A DNA stretch of 64,000 bases. Source: Clostridia bacterium. GTDB taxonomy: Bacteria > Bacillota > Clostridia > Oscillospirales > Acutalibacteraceae. Location: assembly GCA_017626295.1 (NCBI GenBank), contig JAGAJB010000015.1, forward strand, positions 1 through 64,000, written 5' to 3'. The stretch's first letter is position 1. Each line of letters starts with the position of its first letter. The notes below the pieces were generated by a model. It saw nothing but the letters and a program-made list of their open reading frames with translations. It searched no databases and was not told where the DNA came from. The translations under genes were made by a program, and so were the position numbers. Positions 15,985 through 23,736 of this stretch are shown piece by piece.

Positions 15985-16191
15985 TTATATCTCTTTTTCA
16001 AAAATTAAGTCAAGTTCTTGCGTGTGACCTGTACCACGTTGTTTTGTGGGGATATATCCAACATATCTCCAACCTTGTTCTGCTCGTTTATTTATAATTG
16101 AGCGATAATCCTCAATAGAATAAATATTACCTGAGCCTAAACCCCAACCACCAAAATCACATCTGACGGTTTCGTATTCGTATTTATACAT
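15985..16191 (-). CDS. DUF4177 family small protein
   Basis: A 68-residue protein with the DUF4177 pattern: YKYEYETV, IYSIEDYRSIINKRAEQGWRYVGY and ELDLIFEKE. Function unknown. The start at 16191 is preferred because AAGGAGTGTGATTTTATG gives a strong site; the frame extends seven codons further. It is the first gene of the minus-strand cluster. The preceding 16213-16415 contains only A/T-rich sequence with no clear gene. Confidence 0.75.
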   Translation of the reverse strand: MYKYEYETVRCDFGGWGLGSGNIYSIEDYRSIINKRAEQGWRYVGYIPTKQRGTGHTQELDLIFEKEI

Positions 16192-16415
16192 AAAATCACA
16201 CTCCTTTAGCATTAATGGAAAAATCTATGCTTTTATAGGAAAATTATATCATATATATATCATAAATTTCAATACACACAAATCCTTCCATTCTTAAGGG
16301 GCCGAGTTCAAGTGCTTCTGCAATGATATAGTCAATTTTCAGTACCCAGGTACCTTCTTATAGTTTAAATAGTTCAGCAATTAAAGTGTGCTCGGCAACC
16401 TTTCTTTTCAATCTA

Positions 16416-16444
16416 TTGTAATGGCAACTACATAATGCTATAAT
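16416..16444 (+). promoter_or_regulatory. Predicted promoter of the ECF sigma gene
   Basis: TTGTAA (16416-16421), 17-base spacer, TATAAT (16439-16444), 36 bases before the ATG at 16480. Confidence 0.6.
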
Positions 16445-16479
16445 TGTTTTATGAAAGATATTACTTCAAGGAGTAAGGT

Positions 16480-17016
16480 ATGGATAATAAGAAGTTAAAA
16501 AAACAGATTTATAATATATGGGCTGAGCAGGAGCCATATATTCGTAAACTGTGTACCTATAAACTTAAGAGCTTGCCTGAACATATTGATGATTGTATTC
16601 AGGATGTTTTTCTTGATTTGTCTGATGCTTTTGATAAAGGAAAAATAATAGAATATCCAAAAGGATGGTTAACAAAAGTAGCAAACAATAAAATAAAAGA
16701 TATCTATACACAAGCAAAAAAAGACGCAGAAAGACTTGTTTACATTGATTCTCAAACTTTTGATAATACATATTATGGTGTTGTGTATGATGAATATTTC
16801 CAAATTGAAGATGAGGAAATTCCGGCTCTTAAAGAAAAAGTTATTAATATGCTTGATGATAAAGAACAGCAATTACTATATGACAGATATACATTAAAGA
16901 AGTCCATTTCTGTAATTGCAGAAGAATATAATGCTACAGAAAATAACATTTATCAGAAACTATTCAGATTAAAACAAAAAACAAAAATGTTAATTGAAAA
17001 AGTATTAAGCGAATAA
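16480..17016 (+). CDS. ECF-type RNA polymerase sigma factor
   Basis: A 178-residue sigma-70 family protein of the extracytoplasmic-function type. Region 2 covers about residues 18-75 (HIDDCIQDVFLDL, PKGWLTKVANNKIKD) and region 4 about residues 118-172 (LDDKEQQLLYDRY, SISVIAEEYNATENNIYQKLFRLK), which recognises the -35 box. The gene has its own sigma-A-like promoter and an AAGGAG site. The next gene encodes a membrane-anchored DUF4367-like protein that is probably its anti-sigma factor or sensor. A shared motif TGTAAGAA-N14-GACTATAT upstream of that gene and of the VanZ-like gene is a candidate target promoter. Confidence 0.85.
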   Translation: MDNKKLKKQIYNIWAEQEPYIRKLCTYKLKSLPEHIDDCIQDVFLDLSDAFDKGKIIEYPKGWLTKVANNKIKDIYTQAKKDAERLVYIDSQTFDNTYYGVVYDEYFQIEDEEIPALKEKVINMLDDKEQQLLYDRYTLKKSISVIAEEYNATENNIYQKLFRLKQKTKMLIEKVLSE

Positions 17017-17032
17017 AAATTTATAATTTTTT

Positions 17033-17062
17033 TGTAAGAAATCTGAAAATGTCAGACTATAT
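17033..17062 (+). promoter_or_regulatory. Candidate ECF-dependent promoter (copy 1)
   Basis: TGTAAGAA (17033-17040), 14 bases, GACTATAT (17055-17062), directly ahead of the anti-sigma-like gene. The same two boxes with the same spacing occur at 21486-21515, upstream of the VanZ-like gene. The spacing of box centres suits an ECF -35/-10 pair. Confidence 0.6.
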
Positions 17063-17082
17063 AGTTGGAGGTAGAACAAATA

Positions 17083-17880
17083 ATGCTTACAGATAAAGAA
17101 TTTTTATCCTTCATCAATGATAAAATGCTCGATGGTTCACTAGAAGAAAACCTTAACAGAATAATTGATGAGGAGATGGAAAAGTCCGAAGAAGAAATGG
17201 ACACAGAGCTTATTGAGTTTTGTTTAGATAAATTAAACAAGCTTGATGCTGAAACACCTGATACAGACGAAAAGAAAGGTAATGGTGATTTCCATGGTAA
17301 ACACATAAAACTCAATTTCAAAAAGTTTGCCGCTATTGCCGCTGCAATTGCAGTCTTTCTCGTTGGCACATTGTCGGTATCTGCAGTTGTATTTGACGTT
17401 AATTTGTTTGATGGTATTGTTGAACTTTATAATGATTATATTCGTATTAATTTTGATAAAACTGAAGACAAAGCGGATGCTTATCAGCTTCTCAATACTG
17501 AACTCGCAAAGGAACTTGCTGACAATGGATTTAATGAACTTCTATTACCTGAGGCAATTTTATCTGATGAATATGATATAACAAAAATAGAATATGAAAA
17601 AGGTGAATACATTAACTCTGTTAATATTATGTTCGAGTACAAAAACAAACTTGGCAGTATTGATATTAGTAAATATGCCATGGAGGACATAGTGCCGGAT
17701 GTAGAATTCCTTAACGTCACAAGTAATATTGAAGAACTAACAATAGGCAACACAACTGTATACTGTTTTATGCAAGATGATTATGCGGCAATTACTTATA
17801 GAGATGGATTATCTATTTATTTCATTCAAATTCCGTTAAAACTATCCGACGCAATAGAATTTGCAAAAACCATTAAGTAA
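17083..17880 (+). CDS. Anti-sigma-factor-like membrane protein (DUF4367-like)
   Basis: A 265-residue protein with an acidic cytoplasmic N-terminus (residues 1-80), one membrane helix (about 91-110, FAAIAAAIAVFLVGTLSVSA) and an extracytoplasmic domain ending DGLSIYFIQIPLKLSDAIEFAKTIK-like, as in DUF4367 proteins that sit beside ECF sigma factors. It probably holds the sigma factor inactive until a cell-envelope signal arrives. Start at 17083 is chosen for its GGAGG site. Its last 25 residues recur in a decayed form at 19375-19455, showing a duplication. Confidence 0.75.
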   Translation: MLTDKEFLSFINDKMLDGSLEENLNRIIDEEMEKSEEEMDTELIEFCLDKLNKLDAETPDTDEKKGNGDFHGKHIKLNFKKFAAIAAAIAVFLVGTLSVSAVVFDVNLFDGIVELYNDYIRINFDKTEDKADAYQLLNTELAKELADNGFNELLLPEAILSDEYDITKIEYEKGEYINSVNIMFEYKNKLGSIDISKYAMEDIVPDVEFLNVTSNIEELTIGNTTVYCFMQDDYAAITYRDGLSIYFIQIPLKLSDAIEFAKTIK

Positions 17881-17918
17881 GTGTTGTTGGATGAAATTTT
17901 CTTCATAGAATAAAATAG

Positions 17919-18080
17919 CAAAACATAATTGCAATTATTGGTTTAATTATAAAAATACATATTTTATGTAAGAAAAAAGATGCCGTTGATAAAGAATCTA
18001 TTAAGATTTTGATTTTTCATTTCCTGTTTTCCGTTGTAAGCTTTTTGGGAATCTATTGGGTATTTGGAAACAGCTTTTAA
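17919..18080 (+). pseudogene. Fragment of a small membrane protein
   Basis: An open stretch of 53 codons ending in TAA has no start codon but reads like two membrane helices (IIAIIGLIIK and ILIFHFLFSVVSFLGIYWVFG). It sits directly before, and in the style of, three intact small membrane proteins. Most likely the C-terminal remnant of a deleted gene. Confidence 0.45.
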
Positions 18081-18094
18081 AAAGGAGTGATATT

Positions 18095-18481
18095 ATGAAA
18101 AAGCCAATAGTTATAGTAGGATATTTACTTGGTTGGATATATCCAATCAGTGCAATTATAATAAATCTTCTAAATGTCAAAATAAAATTAATGAGTGCTT
18201 TTGATTTTCATAATGATTCAATAATGGGTTATCTGTTATATGGTACAATATTTTCGTTAATTACATTTACAATTTATTATGTTTACCACTATAAAAAGTT
18301 TGATATTTCAAAGGGATTCTATTTTACATTTATAAATGTTATATTATATTATCCGAGTTTAGTGTGCAATATGTTTTACCCTGATAGTTGGGATGCACCT
18401 ATACCTACTGCAATTTTAGTTGTTGATTTATTGGTGATAGCGTATACGCTTTATATCACACCGAAAAAATTAAAATCATAA
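18095..18481 (+). CDS. Small polytopic membrane protein
   Basis: A 128-residue hydrophobic protein with about four membrane helices (residues 4-26, 45-64, 76-95 and 105-123) and short loops. No family recognised. AAGGAGTGATATTATG gives a strong start at 18095; the frame extends upstream but without a site. It is the first of three small membrane proteins between the anti-sigma-like gene and the lipoprotein, perhaps part of the ECF-controlled envelope response. Confidence 0.65.
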   Translation: MKKPIVIVGYLLGWIYPISAIIINLLNVKIKLMSAFDFHNDSIMGYLLYGTIFSLITFTIYYVYHYKKFDISKGFYFTFINVILYYPSLVCNMFYPDSWDAPIPTAILVVDLLVIAYTLYITPKKLKS

Positions 18482-18504
18482 ATATAAAACAGGAGTGTGA
18501 TTGT

Positions 18505-18858
18505 ATGAAAACTGGTCTAATAGTTAAATTGAAAAATATTTTCATGTATATTACTTTAATTTGGGCGTCTGTCATGTTAGCGGTATATTTAGTCGTTCTT
18601 TTTGAGATACCTTTATTTGCTTGGATTAGTTATCTGCCTTTAGGTGAAGAGTTTTGTCAATTCTTATCTTTTTTGATGTTATTTGGCATATGGATAGTTC
18701 CTGCTCTTTATATAATAACAATATTTCTTATGATCTTTGTTAGAAAAAAATTAAAAGAAGATAGTCAAAACAAAAGAATATCAGTATCTGTGATAATATT
18801 GCCAATATGTCTTGCGGTTTTAATGTTGTTAACTAATTTCATGGAACTTTTGGCATAA
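18505..18858 (+). CDS. Small polytopic membrane protein
   Basis: A 117-residue protein with about three membrane helices (residues 12-34, 48-78 and 92-114) separated by a basic loop (RKKLKEDSQNKR). Unknown family. Starts from the CAGGAGTGTGATTGTATG initiation cassette, 24 bases after the preceding gene, so they probably share a transcript. Confidence 0.65.
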   Translation: MKTGLIVKLKNIFMYITLIWASVMLAVYLVVLFEIPLFAWISYLPLGEEFCQFLSFLMLFGIWIVPALYIITIFLMIFVRKKLKEDSQNKRISVSVIILPICLAVLMLLTNFMELLA

Positions 18859-18909
18859 ACAAATGTGTTTATGCACGTTAAATTTAAATTTTACAAGGAG
18901 TGTGATTGC

Positions 18910-19107
18910 ATGAAAAGATTATTATACATATTGTCGATAATAACCTGTATTTGTTGGGCTTTTGTTCTTTTGATGCTTATCAATCCGGCTGTTGTTGGAT
19001 ATGATGATGGTATAGGTTTTTTTATTGAGTTTATTACTATTATACTAACAATTATAACGATAGTCTCTTGGATGGCTTTTGGAATTATAAAAAAACTAAA
19101 AAAATGA
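18910..19107 (+). CDS. Very small two-helix membrane protein
   Basis: A 65-residue protein made almost only of two membrane helices (about residues 3-25 and 33-58) and a Lys-rich tail. Unknown family. The start at 18910 is fixed by AAGGAGTGTGATTGCATG. It is the third of three adjacent small membrane proteins. Confidence 0.6.
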   Translation: MKRLLYILSIITCICWAFVLLMLINPAVVGYDDGIGFFIEFITIILTIITIVSWMAFGIIKKLKK

Positions 19108-19123
19108 TAAAATCAATAGTCGT

Positions 19124-19261
19124 AATACAGAAAGAGTTTTAGTTCAGTTTACATCTGATTATACCGTTGCCGAAAGTGATAAAAATGCATACGGTGTGAC
19201 GAGAAGATCGCAAGAAGAATGTAAAACCGTTTTTGAGGAAATTATAAAATATATCCTATAA
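19124..19261 (+). pseudogene. C-terminal fragment of an unknown protein
   Basis: Forty-five codons without a start end in TAA and have protein-like composition (VLVQFTSDYTVAESDKNAYG, QEECKTVFEEIIKYIL). It is followed by a hairpin with TGTTCCCAC and GTGGGAACA arms (about 19298-19330) that lacks a T-run. Part of a decayed stretch between 19107 and 19468. Confidence 0.4.
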
Positions 19262-19374
19262 AACATAGTGTCAAAAACATTTTCTAAAACAATTATTGTT
19301 CCCACAGGATACACATATCGCGTGGGAACAGTATGCTGAAAAAATAAGCTTTTAGTGTTTAAGGATACAGAACT

Positions 19375-19455
19375 AAGGACGATTTGTCTCTATATACAAT
19401 TCAAATTTCAATGGAATTAGACGATGCAATATAACTCGCCAAAACTATAAAATAA
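19375..19455 (+). pseudogene. Decayed duplicate of the anti-sigma-like C-terminus
   Basis: Translation gives DDLSLYTIQISMELDDAI, a TAA stop, then LAKTIK and a second stop. This matches the end of the intact protein at 17083-17880 (DGLSIYFIQIPLKLSDAI, EFAKTIK) almost residue for residue. It shows that the sigma/anti-sigma region was once duplicated and that most of the second copy was lost. Confidence 0.75.
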
Positions 19456-19467
19456 GGAGTATTTATC

Positions 19468-20784
19468 GTGAAAAAATTTATATCAATATACTCGTCTTTG
19501 TTAGTGTGCTTCGCTCTATTATCTATGTGTTTTTTATTTGGTTGTTCAAGTGTTGATTCAAAACCATCAGCAGATGAAAAAAACGAATCAGAAAACACCT
19601 CACAAAGCATTAATCTGAATGAAGATGTTATATTGCCAAAAGTCAATGTTAAATCAACAAATTTGGCAAAAGAATTTAAAAATTTGAACCTAAACAATTT
19701 TACAATCGTAAATGCTATAGGCAATACTTACTATGGGTATAAATCTACATATTCAGATGGCGGAATAAATGACGAATTTATGTTGATTGAATCTAAATCA
19801 GGAAAAGAAATAAGGTTAAATACTCCTCAAAACATTACAAACTGGTCAGTTGGTTCCGGTTCTATGGTAGTGCTTAAGGATAAATATCTTTACGAATGGA
19901 AAAGCTACACTTCAGAATTTTCTGAAGATACTGCTCACGATGTGAAATTAACAAGAATTGACGTCGAGAATGGAACTATTGAAATTGTCGATGAATTAGA
20001 ATGCAGTAACCCACTAATTTATATGTGTCAAATAAATGATACAGAATTTTTATCATATAGCATTACACAAGGACCTTCTGATAAAACGGAATATGCCGTA
20101 ATATCAACGGCTTGGATTTATGATATAAATGGCGAAAAAAAAGAAATAATTAATGAAAGATATGAAAATGATGTAAGTTGGACAGACAGTGAAGGAATAC
20201 TAATAGAACGCTTTGCGGTAAAAGATGGAGAACTATTTGGGTTGGGGCGCCGTCTGATTTCCGGTAAATATCAATTCTTTTTATATCATTATGACAAAAG
20301 CGGAAAATTAATGAATGAAGAAGCTTTAATTGGTTTTGAAAACATCATTGGTTCAGAACAAATGCTTGAACTTCATTTAATGGAAGACTATATTGCATTT
20401 CGAACATATGAAAGCCTTACAAACTATATTTGCAAAAAAACACAAAATGGAATTGACCTTGTAATGAAAGGTGCGGACCGTCAAGTCCAATATGCCGTTA
20501 CAAACAAATATATCTTTTTTATTGAGAGTAATGTTAATGTGTACAGCGGAGAAATTGAACAGAATGATTATCCGCTATATATAATTGACATACAAAATAA
20601 CAAAATCTATGCAACAAATTTTTCCGTGCCTTTAAAAGACCCGTATTTCGTTAATATTCAACCACTGTCTAATGAAAGTCTGCTTATTACATATTGCGAT
20701 AATGGTGCTTATGATCCGCTAAAAATCAAGCAGTTTGTGATTGATGAAGATACAGTTTATAATGTAACAGAAAAACTGTATTAA
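19468..20784 (+). CDS. Lipoprotein with probable beta-propeller fold
   Basis: A 438-residue exported lipoprotein: signal peptide and lipobox FGCSS (Cys26), a Ser/Glu-rich linker to about residue 55, then a long beta-rich domain with repeated strand patterns (YYGYKSTYSDGG, YLYEWKSYTSEF, LFGLGRRLISGKYQFFLY) that suggest a propeller. GTG start with AAGGAG upstream. No family recognised. It may be an envelope sensor or binding protein connected with the upstream ECF system. Confidence 0.65.
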   Translation: MKKFISIYSSLLVCFALLSMCFLFGCSSVDSKPSADEKNESENTSQSINLNEDVILPKVNVKSTNLAKEFKNLNLNNFTIVNAIGNTYYGYKSTYSDGGINDEFMLIESKSGKEIRLNTPQNITNWSVGSGSMVVLKDKYLYEWKSYTSEFSEDTAHDVKLTRIDVENGTIEIVDELECSNPLIYMCQINDTEFLSYSITQGPSDKTEYAVISTAWIYDINGEKKEIINERYENDVSWTDSEGILIERFAVKDGELFGLGRRLISGKYQFFLYHYDKSGKLMNEEALIGFENIIGSEQMLELHLMEDYIAFRTYESLTNYICKKTQNGIDLVMKGADRQVQYAVTNKYIFFIESNVNVYSGEIEQNDYPLYIIDIQNNKIYATNFSVPLKDPYFVNIQPLSNESLLITYCDNGAYDPLKIKQFVIDEDTVYNVTEKLY

Positions 20785-20821
20785 GCACCCTGTATTTGAT
20801 AGCTAAAAAGGTGGTATTGTA

Positions 20822-21334
20822 ATGAGAAAATCAAAATTATTGATTGCTTTTGTTGTCGTATTGCTGTTGGCTGTGATTGTTGCTTCTGTATTATTAGTTT
20901 TTAACAATCAAAAAATAATGATTCAAAATGCAAACTTAAATAAAAATATAAACAGCTACAATGTTGTTATCGAATATTTGAGGGATGTAATTAATGACAA
21001 TCATAAGGATTCATATATCTGTATAGGGATTGATGGTTATACCAAGGATGATGTCATTCTATCTCTTGCGTCAAAAGACGGAGAAATATTAGAAACGTGT
21101 GAAGAAGTTGATAGTGCCTTAGCCATTATTAAAGCTGCTTTTTCTGATATGGGCTACACACTTGATGCAATAAGGATTAAAGATGGTTGCATCTCGTTCG
21201 ATACAATTGATGGACAATATTCACTAATTTTTGCATTAGATAAGACAGCAAATATTGGTAGTATTAGATGGGGAGATTCTGATACTAATATAAAAAAGGC
21301 ACAAGATAATTGGTATCATAAAAATTCAAACTAA
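20822..21334 (+). CDS. Membrane-anchored hypothetical protein
   Basis: A 170-residue protein with one N-terminal membrane helix (residues 6-27), a short coiled region (QNANLNKNINSYN) and a small alpha/beta domain (ICIGIDGYTKDDVILSL, GYTLDAIRIKDGCISF). Unknown family. It follows the lipoprotein by 38 bases in the same direction and ends before a terminator at 21391. Confidence 0.6.
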   Translation: MRKSKLLIAFVVVLLLAVIVASVLLVFNNQKIMIQNANLNKNINSYNVVIEYLRDVINDNHKDSYICIGIDGYTKDDVILSLASKDGEILETCEEVDSALAIIKAAFSDMGYTLDAIRIKDGCISFDTIDGQYSLIFALDKTANIGSIRWGDSDTNIKKAQDNWYHKNSN

Positions 21335-21390
21335 AATATTAAAACATTTAAAATAAAACAAATTTAGTTGGACCTAGGATTCATTTTTTG

Positions 21391-21418
21391 AGGTGGTACG
21401 ATTATGTATCACCTCGTT
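21391..21418 (+). terminator. Intrinsic terminator
   Basis: GAGGTGGTAC and GTATCACCTC arms with a short loop, followed by GTTTTTT. It separates the lipoprotein operon from the VanZ-like gene. Confidence 0.75.
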
Positions 21419-21485
21419 TTTTACTGATAACTAAAGATATATAAAAACACACAAAATTTAAATGAATTTTTTATGTAACATTTTT

Positions 21486-21515
21486 TGTAAGAATCATAAA
21501 ATTTCAAGACTATAT
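21486..21515 (+). promoter_or_regulatory. Candidate ECF-dependent promoter (copy 2)
   Basis: TGTAAGAA (21486-21493), 14 bases, GACTATAT (21508-21515), the same boxes and spacing as at 17033-17062. It lies 38 bases before the VanZ-like ATG. Confidence 0.6.
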
Positions 21516-21552
21516 TTTTAGAAACAACATTGAGAAGAAAAGGAGCCCAATA

Positions 21553-22116
21553 ATGTTACAAAAAAATAATGATAATCCTAAAAAATTCAAGTTTCATCTA
21601 TCTGAAAAACGAAAAAACATAATATTTATAATGATGTTTGTACTTTCTTTTTTCTCATATATCGATTTAGTTTTTGATGTAACCTTGTTTAAATATGTTC
21701 CATTATCTGATATTTTTTTACAAGATCGTTTTCGCTCTCAAGCAATTAATTATATTCCCTTTTCTGATTGGTATGTTGATCGAAGCGGAATGTTTCGTGA
21801 TATTATATTAAACACAATCTTATTTTTTCCTTTTGGCTTTTTATTACAAATGATATCTAAAAGAAATAAAATATGTATTTATTCATTTGTAATTCCATTG
21901 ACTGTTAGTTTTTTTATTGAAGTTATGCAGTATGTGTTTTATCTAGGTGTTACTGATATAACAGATGTAATAAGTGATACCTTAGGAGCTGTTTTAGGAT
22001 GCTTATCGTACATGTTATTTAATACATTTTTTTGGAAAAAGAAAGAAAAAGCAAACAAAATACTTTTATGTATTATTGGCATAATTGCCGTAATTAATTT
22101 TTCTTTATCATTATAA
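21553..22116 (+). CDS. VanZ-like membrane protein
   Basis: A 187-residue membrane protein of the VanZ family, known from teicoplanin resistance and otherwise of unclear mechanism. About five membrane helices are visible; the blocks NYIPFSDW, RDIILNTILFFPFGFLL, and IEVMQYVFYLGVTDITDVISDTLGAVLG are the family signature. AAGGAG precedes the start. The upstream ECF-like motif suggests control by the sigma factor at 16480, which would fit a cell-wall stress response. Confidence 0.85.
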   Translation: MLQKNNDNPKKFKFHLSEKRKNIIFIMMFVLSFFSYIDLVFDVTLFKYVPLSDIFLQDRFRSQAINYIPFSDWYVDRSGMFRDIILNTILFFPFGFLLQMISKRNKICIYSFVIPLTVSFFIEVMQYVFYLGVTDITDVISDTLGAVLGCLSYMLFNTFFWKKKEKANKILLCIIGIIAVINFSLSL

Positions 22117-22136
22117 TATAAGGAGCTGAAAAATAA

Positions 22137-22330
22137 ATGAAATTAAAAAAATAATAACTTTATTGTTAGCAATAATTTTTCTTATGGCGAATACTACAAA
22201 TTTAGCTTTTGCAAGTGATACCATACAAGAAGATGAACAAGTGTTTGAGTTGGTATGGTTTGATGATGAAGGCAATATTGTTCAACCTAGAATCAATGCA
22301 GATGGCTCTTTTTTTAGTTTTTGTTTATAA
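22137..22330 (+). pseudogene. Small secreted peptide gene with a poly-A frameshift
   Basis: An ATG with AAGGAG upstream opens MKLKK and then meets TAA TAA. One extra A in the run of seven would restore a frame encoding a signal peptide (IITLLLAIIFLMANTTNLAFA) and a 34-residue acidic mature peptide ending SFFSFCL with stop at 22328-22330. Either a frameshift mutation, a homopolymer sequencing error or slippage-dependent expression. It follows the VanZ-like gene by 20 bases. Confidence 0.55.
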
Positions 22331-22412
22331 TTATATCTTGTCCAGATTTCGAAATTCTTTTTTTAAGCTGATGATTTTAAAAATGTGATTTTATCTTTGA
22401 TAATAAGATTAT

Positions 22413-22628
22413 TTATCCAACTGTTTCCAAAATATAAAGCAAATCATAATCAAAATTTTTGTTTGAAGATATAAGTGGAATGACACGATCAAAAGTGTGA
22501 TTAAATAAATTCTGTTCAAGTTCAAATCTAGATGGAGAAAGCAGTACGGTAAAATCCACTAGATTAGTCGTTGTTTTAAATTCAATTTTATAGTTACAAA
22601 TTACCAACACATTGAGTTTGTTTTTCAT
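22413..22628 (-). CDS. Small hypothetical protein
   Basis: A 71-residue protein beginning MKNKLNVLVICNYKIEF and ending DLLYILETVG. No family recognised. It is accepted because AAGGAG lies seven bases before the ATG. It stands alone on the minus strand between the VanZ locus and the mobilizable element. Confidence 0.5.
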   Translation of the reverse strand: MKNKLNVLVICNYKIEFKTTTNLVDFTVLLSPSRFELEQNLFNHTFDRVIPLISSNKNFDYDLLYILETVG

Positions 22629-22754
22629 TTTTTCTCCTTAATTTTAATTCATAAAATATTAAGTATAATTAGATATTATCCTGTTTCTTATCTTACAACA
22701 ATTCAGTATTATTGTAAGTAAATCGTTCTACAAGAAAGATTGATGAATATACAA

Positions 22755-22868
22755 AAGCCAACTCATGTTAGATGTAAGTTGGCTTCAATCGTATTAAAAA
22801 TTAACTTTTATGTATAATAATTAGTTTTGTGGTGTCGGTGAAAACCGACACCATATTTTCTTTTTCGA
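22755..22868 (+). terminator. Two consecutive hairpins, the second a terminator
   Basis: First hairpin AAGCCAACT / AGTTGGCTT (22755-22785) without a T-run. Second hairpin GGTGTCGGT / ACCGACACC (22831-22852) followed by ATATTTTCTTTTT. They insulate the following promoter and RNA from upstream transcription. Confidence 0.7.
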
Positions 22869-22876
22869 AAAAGTTC

Positions 22877-22905
22877 TTGACAAGTAAACAAATGTTCTCT
22901 ATAAT
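22877..22905 (+). promoter_or_regulatory. Consensus promoter of the structured RNA
   Basis: TTGACA (22877-22882), 17-base spacer, TATAAT (22900-22905). Both boxes match consensus exactly and no start codon with a binding site follows within the next 230 bases. Confidence 0.8.
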
Positions 22906-22911
22906 AAATTG

Positions 22912-23143
22912 GTAAATAATGTATTTACCCTACAACTAAATATAATCTGAAACATATATTTTTACTTATTGGCTTTATGCCAACACATATTATCTGACCG
23001 AAAAAGTATAGTCCGATACTCGGTTAGTAACATACGGACAATCAGAGCTTAAAGTTTAAGCCGTTACATAGTTTCAGTACAAACTGTGCGAGAGGAAGAA
23101 ATGTCCTCCCGCTATTTGTGCTGTCTATGTGACGGCTTTTTTG
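22912..23143 (+). ncRNA. Candidate structured RNA of the mobilizable element
   Basis: About 230 bases between a perfect promoter and an intrinsic terminator. Visible pairings: TTGGC/GCCAA (near 22970); CTGACCGA with TCGGTTAG (near 22995-23030); alternatively GTCCG with CGGAC (near 23010-23040), which shares bases with the previous stem, so the two are mutually exclusive; an inner hairpin GAGGA/TCCTC; and the long terminator stem AGCCGTTACATAG (23059-23071) with CTATGTGACGGCT (23125-23137) followed by six T. It may be a copy or transfer control RNA, or an attenuator leader for the primase-relaxase operon. No Rfam family is recognised. Confidence 0.6.
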
Positions 23144-23736
23144 TTGTGCAATTTTAACGAAAATAAAAAAGTTTTGAAAAAACCTACAAAAATCGGCGTT
23201 TTAAAAGTCACCCCTTGAGGGATGTTTTCTCTCATGTGCTTGACAACTGAATGACCGTCCGAAAGTGATATGACTTTGCGATGATATGAGCGATGCAACG
23301 CTGCGGTGAGATTCCGGGGCAGGAACTATTTCGGGTGAAACGGCAAAAAGAGAATTCTGTGGAACATTTTTGTAGTGCTTATTCTCATTACTATTAGGGG
23401 CAGTTTCTTTATATAATAACTGCCCCCACCAACTGAAATCAGTATAAAGGATACTATAGCCACCCTTAAAATATCAGGAACATTTTAAGGCACTCAATTC
23501 TCATTTATATATAGAGTAAGTTTGTTCATTTTCCTGCGTACATACGTACACTTGTACGCACGTACGCAGCGAAATCGCTTAACTCTCATATATATTTTTT
23601 GATTATGGTGAGCAAAACATCAAAATTTGTGCGGTATATAAGTAGGAAATACATACACTGACCTACCCTACGGCAAGGAGGTTAAATAAAAGGAAAGGAG
23701 TAAAAACAAGTAAGCCGAAGATAGGAGGAATAAGAA
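23144..23736 (+). promoter_or_regulatory. Long non-coding leader before the primase operon
   Basis: No convincing gene in about 590 bases. It contains three strong palindromes: GGGGCAGTT/AACTGCCCC (about 23397-23427), CCTTAAAAT/ATTTTAAGG with a nine-base loop (about 23465-23491), and a GTAC-rich imperfect palindrome TGCGTAC..GTACGCA (about 23537-23569). A TTGACA lies near 23238. Two AGGAGG-type sites occur just before the primase gene. This is a plausible site for an origin of replication or the operon promoter; no iteron array is visible. Confidence 0.45.

Noticed and set aside
23535-23570. GTAC-rich palindrome as a CRISPR-like or iteron array
   Set aside because: Only a single imperfect palindrome with no regular repeat/spacer arrangement; no cas genes occur in the window.
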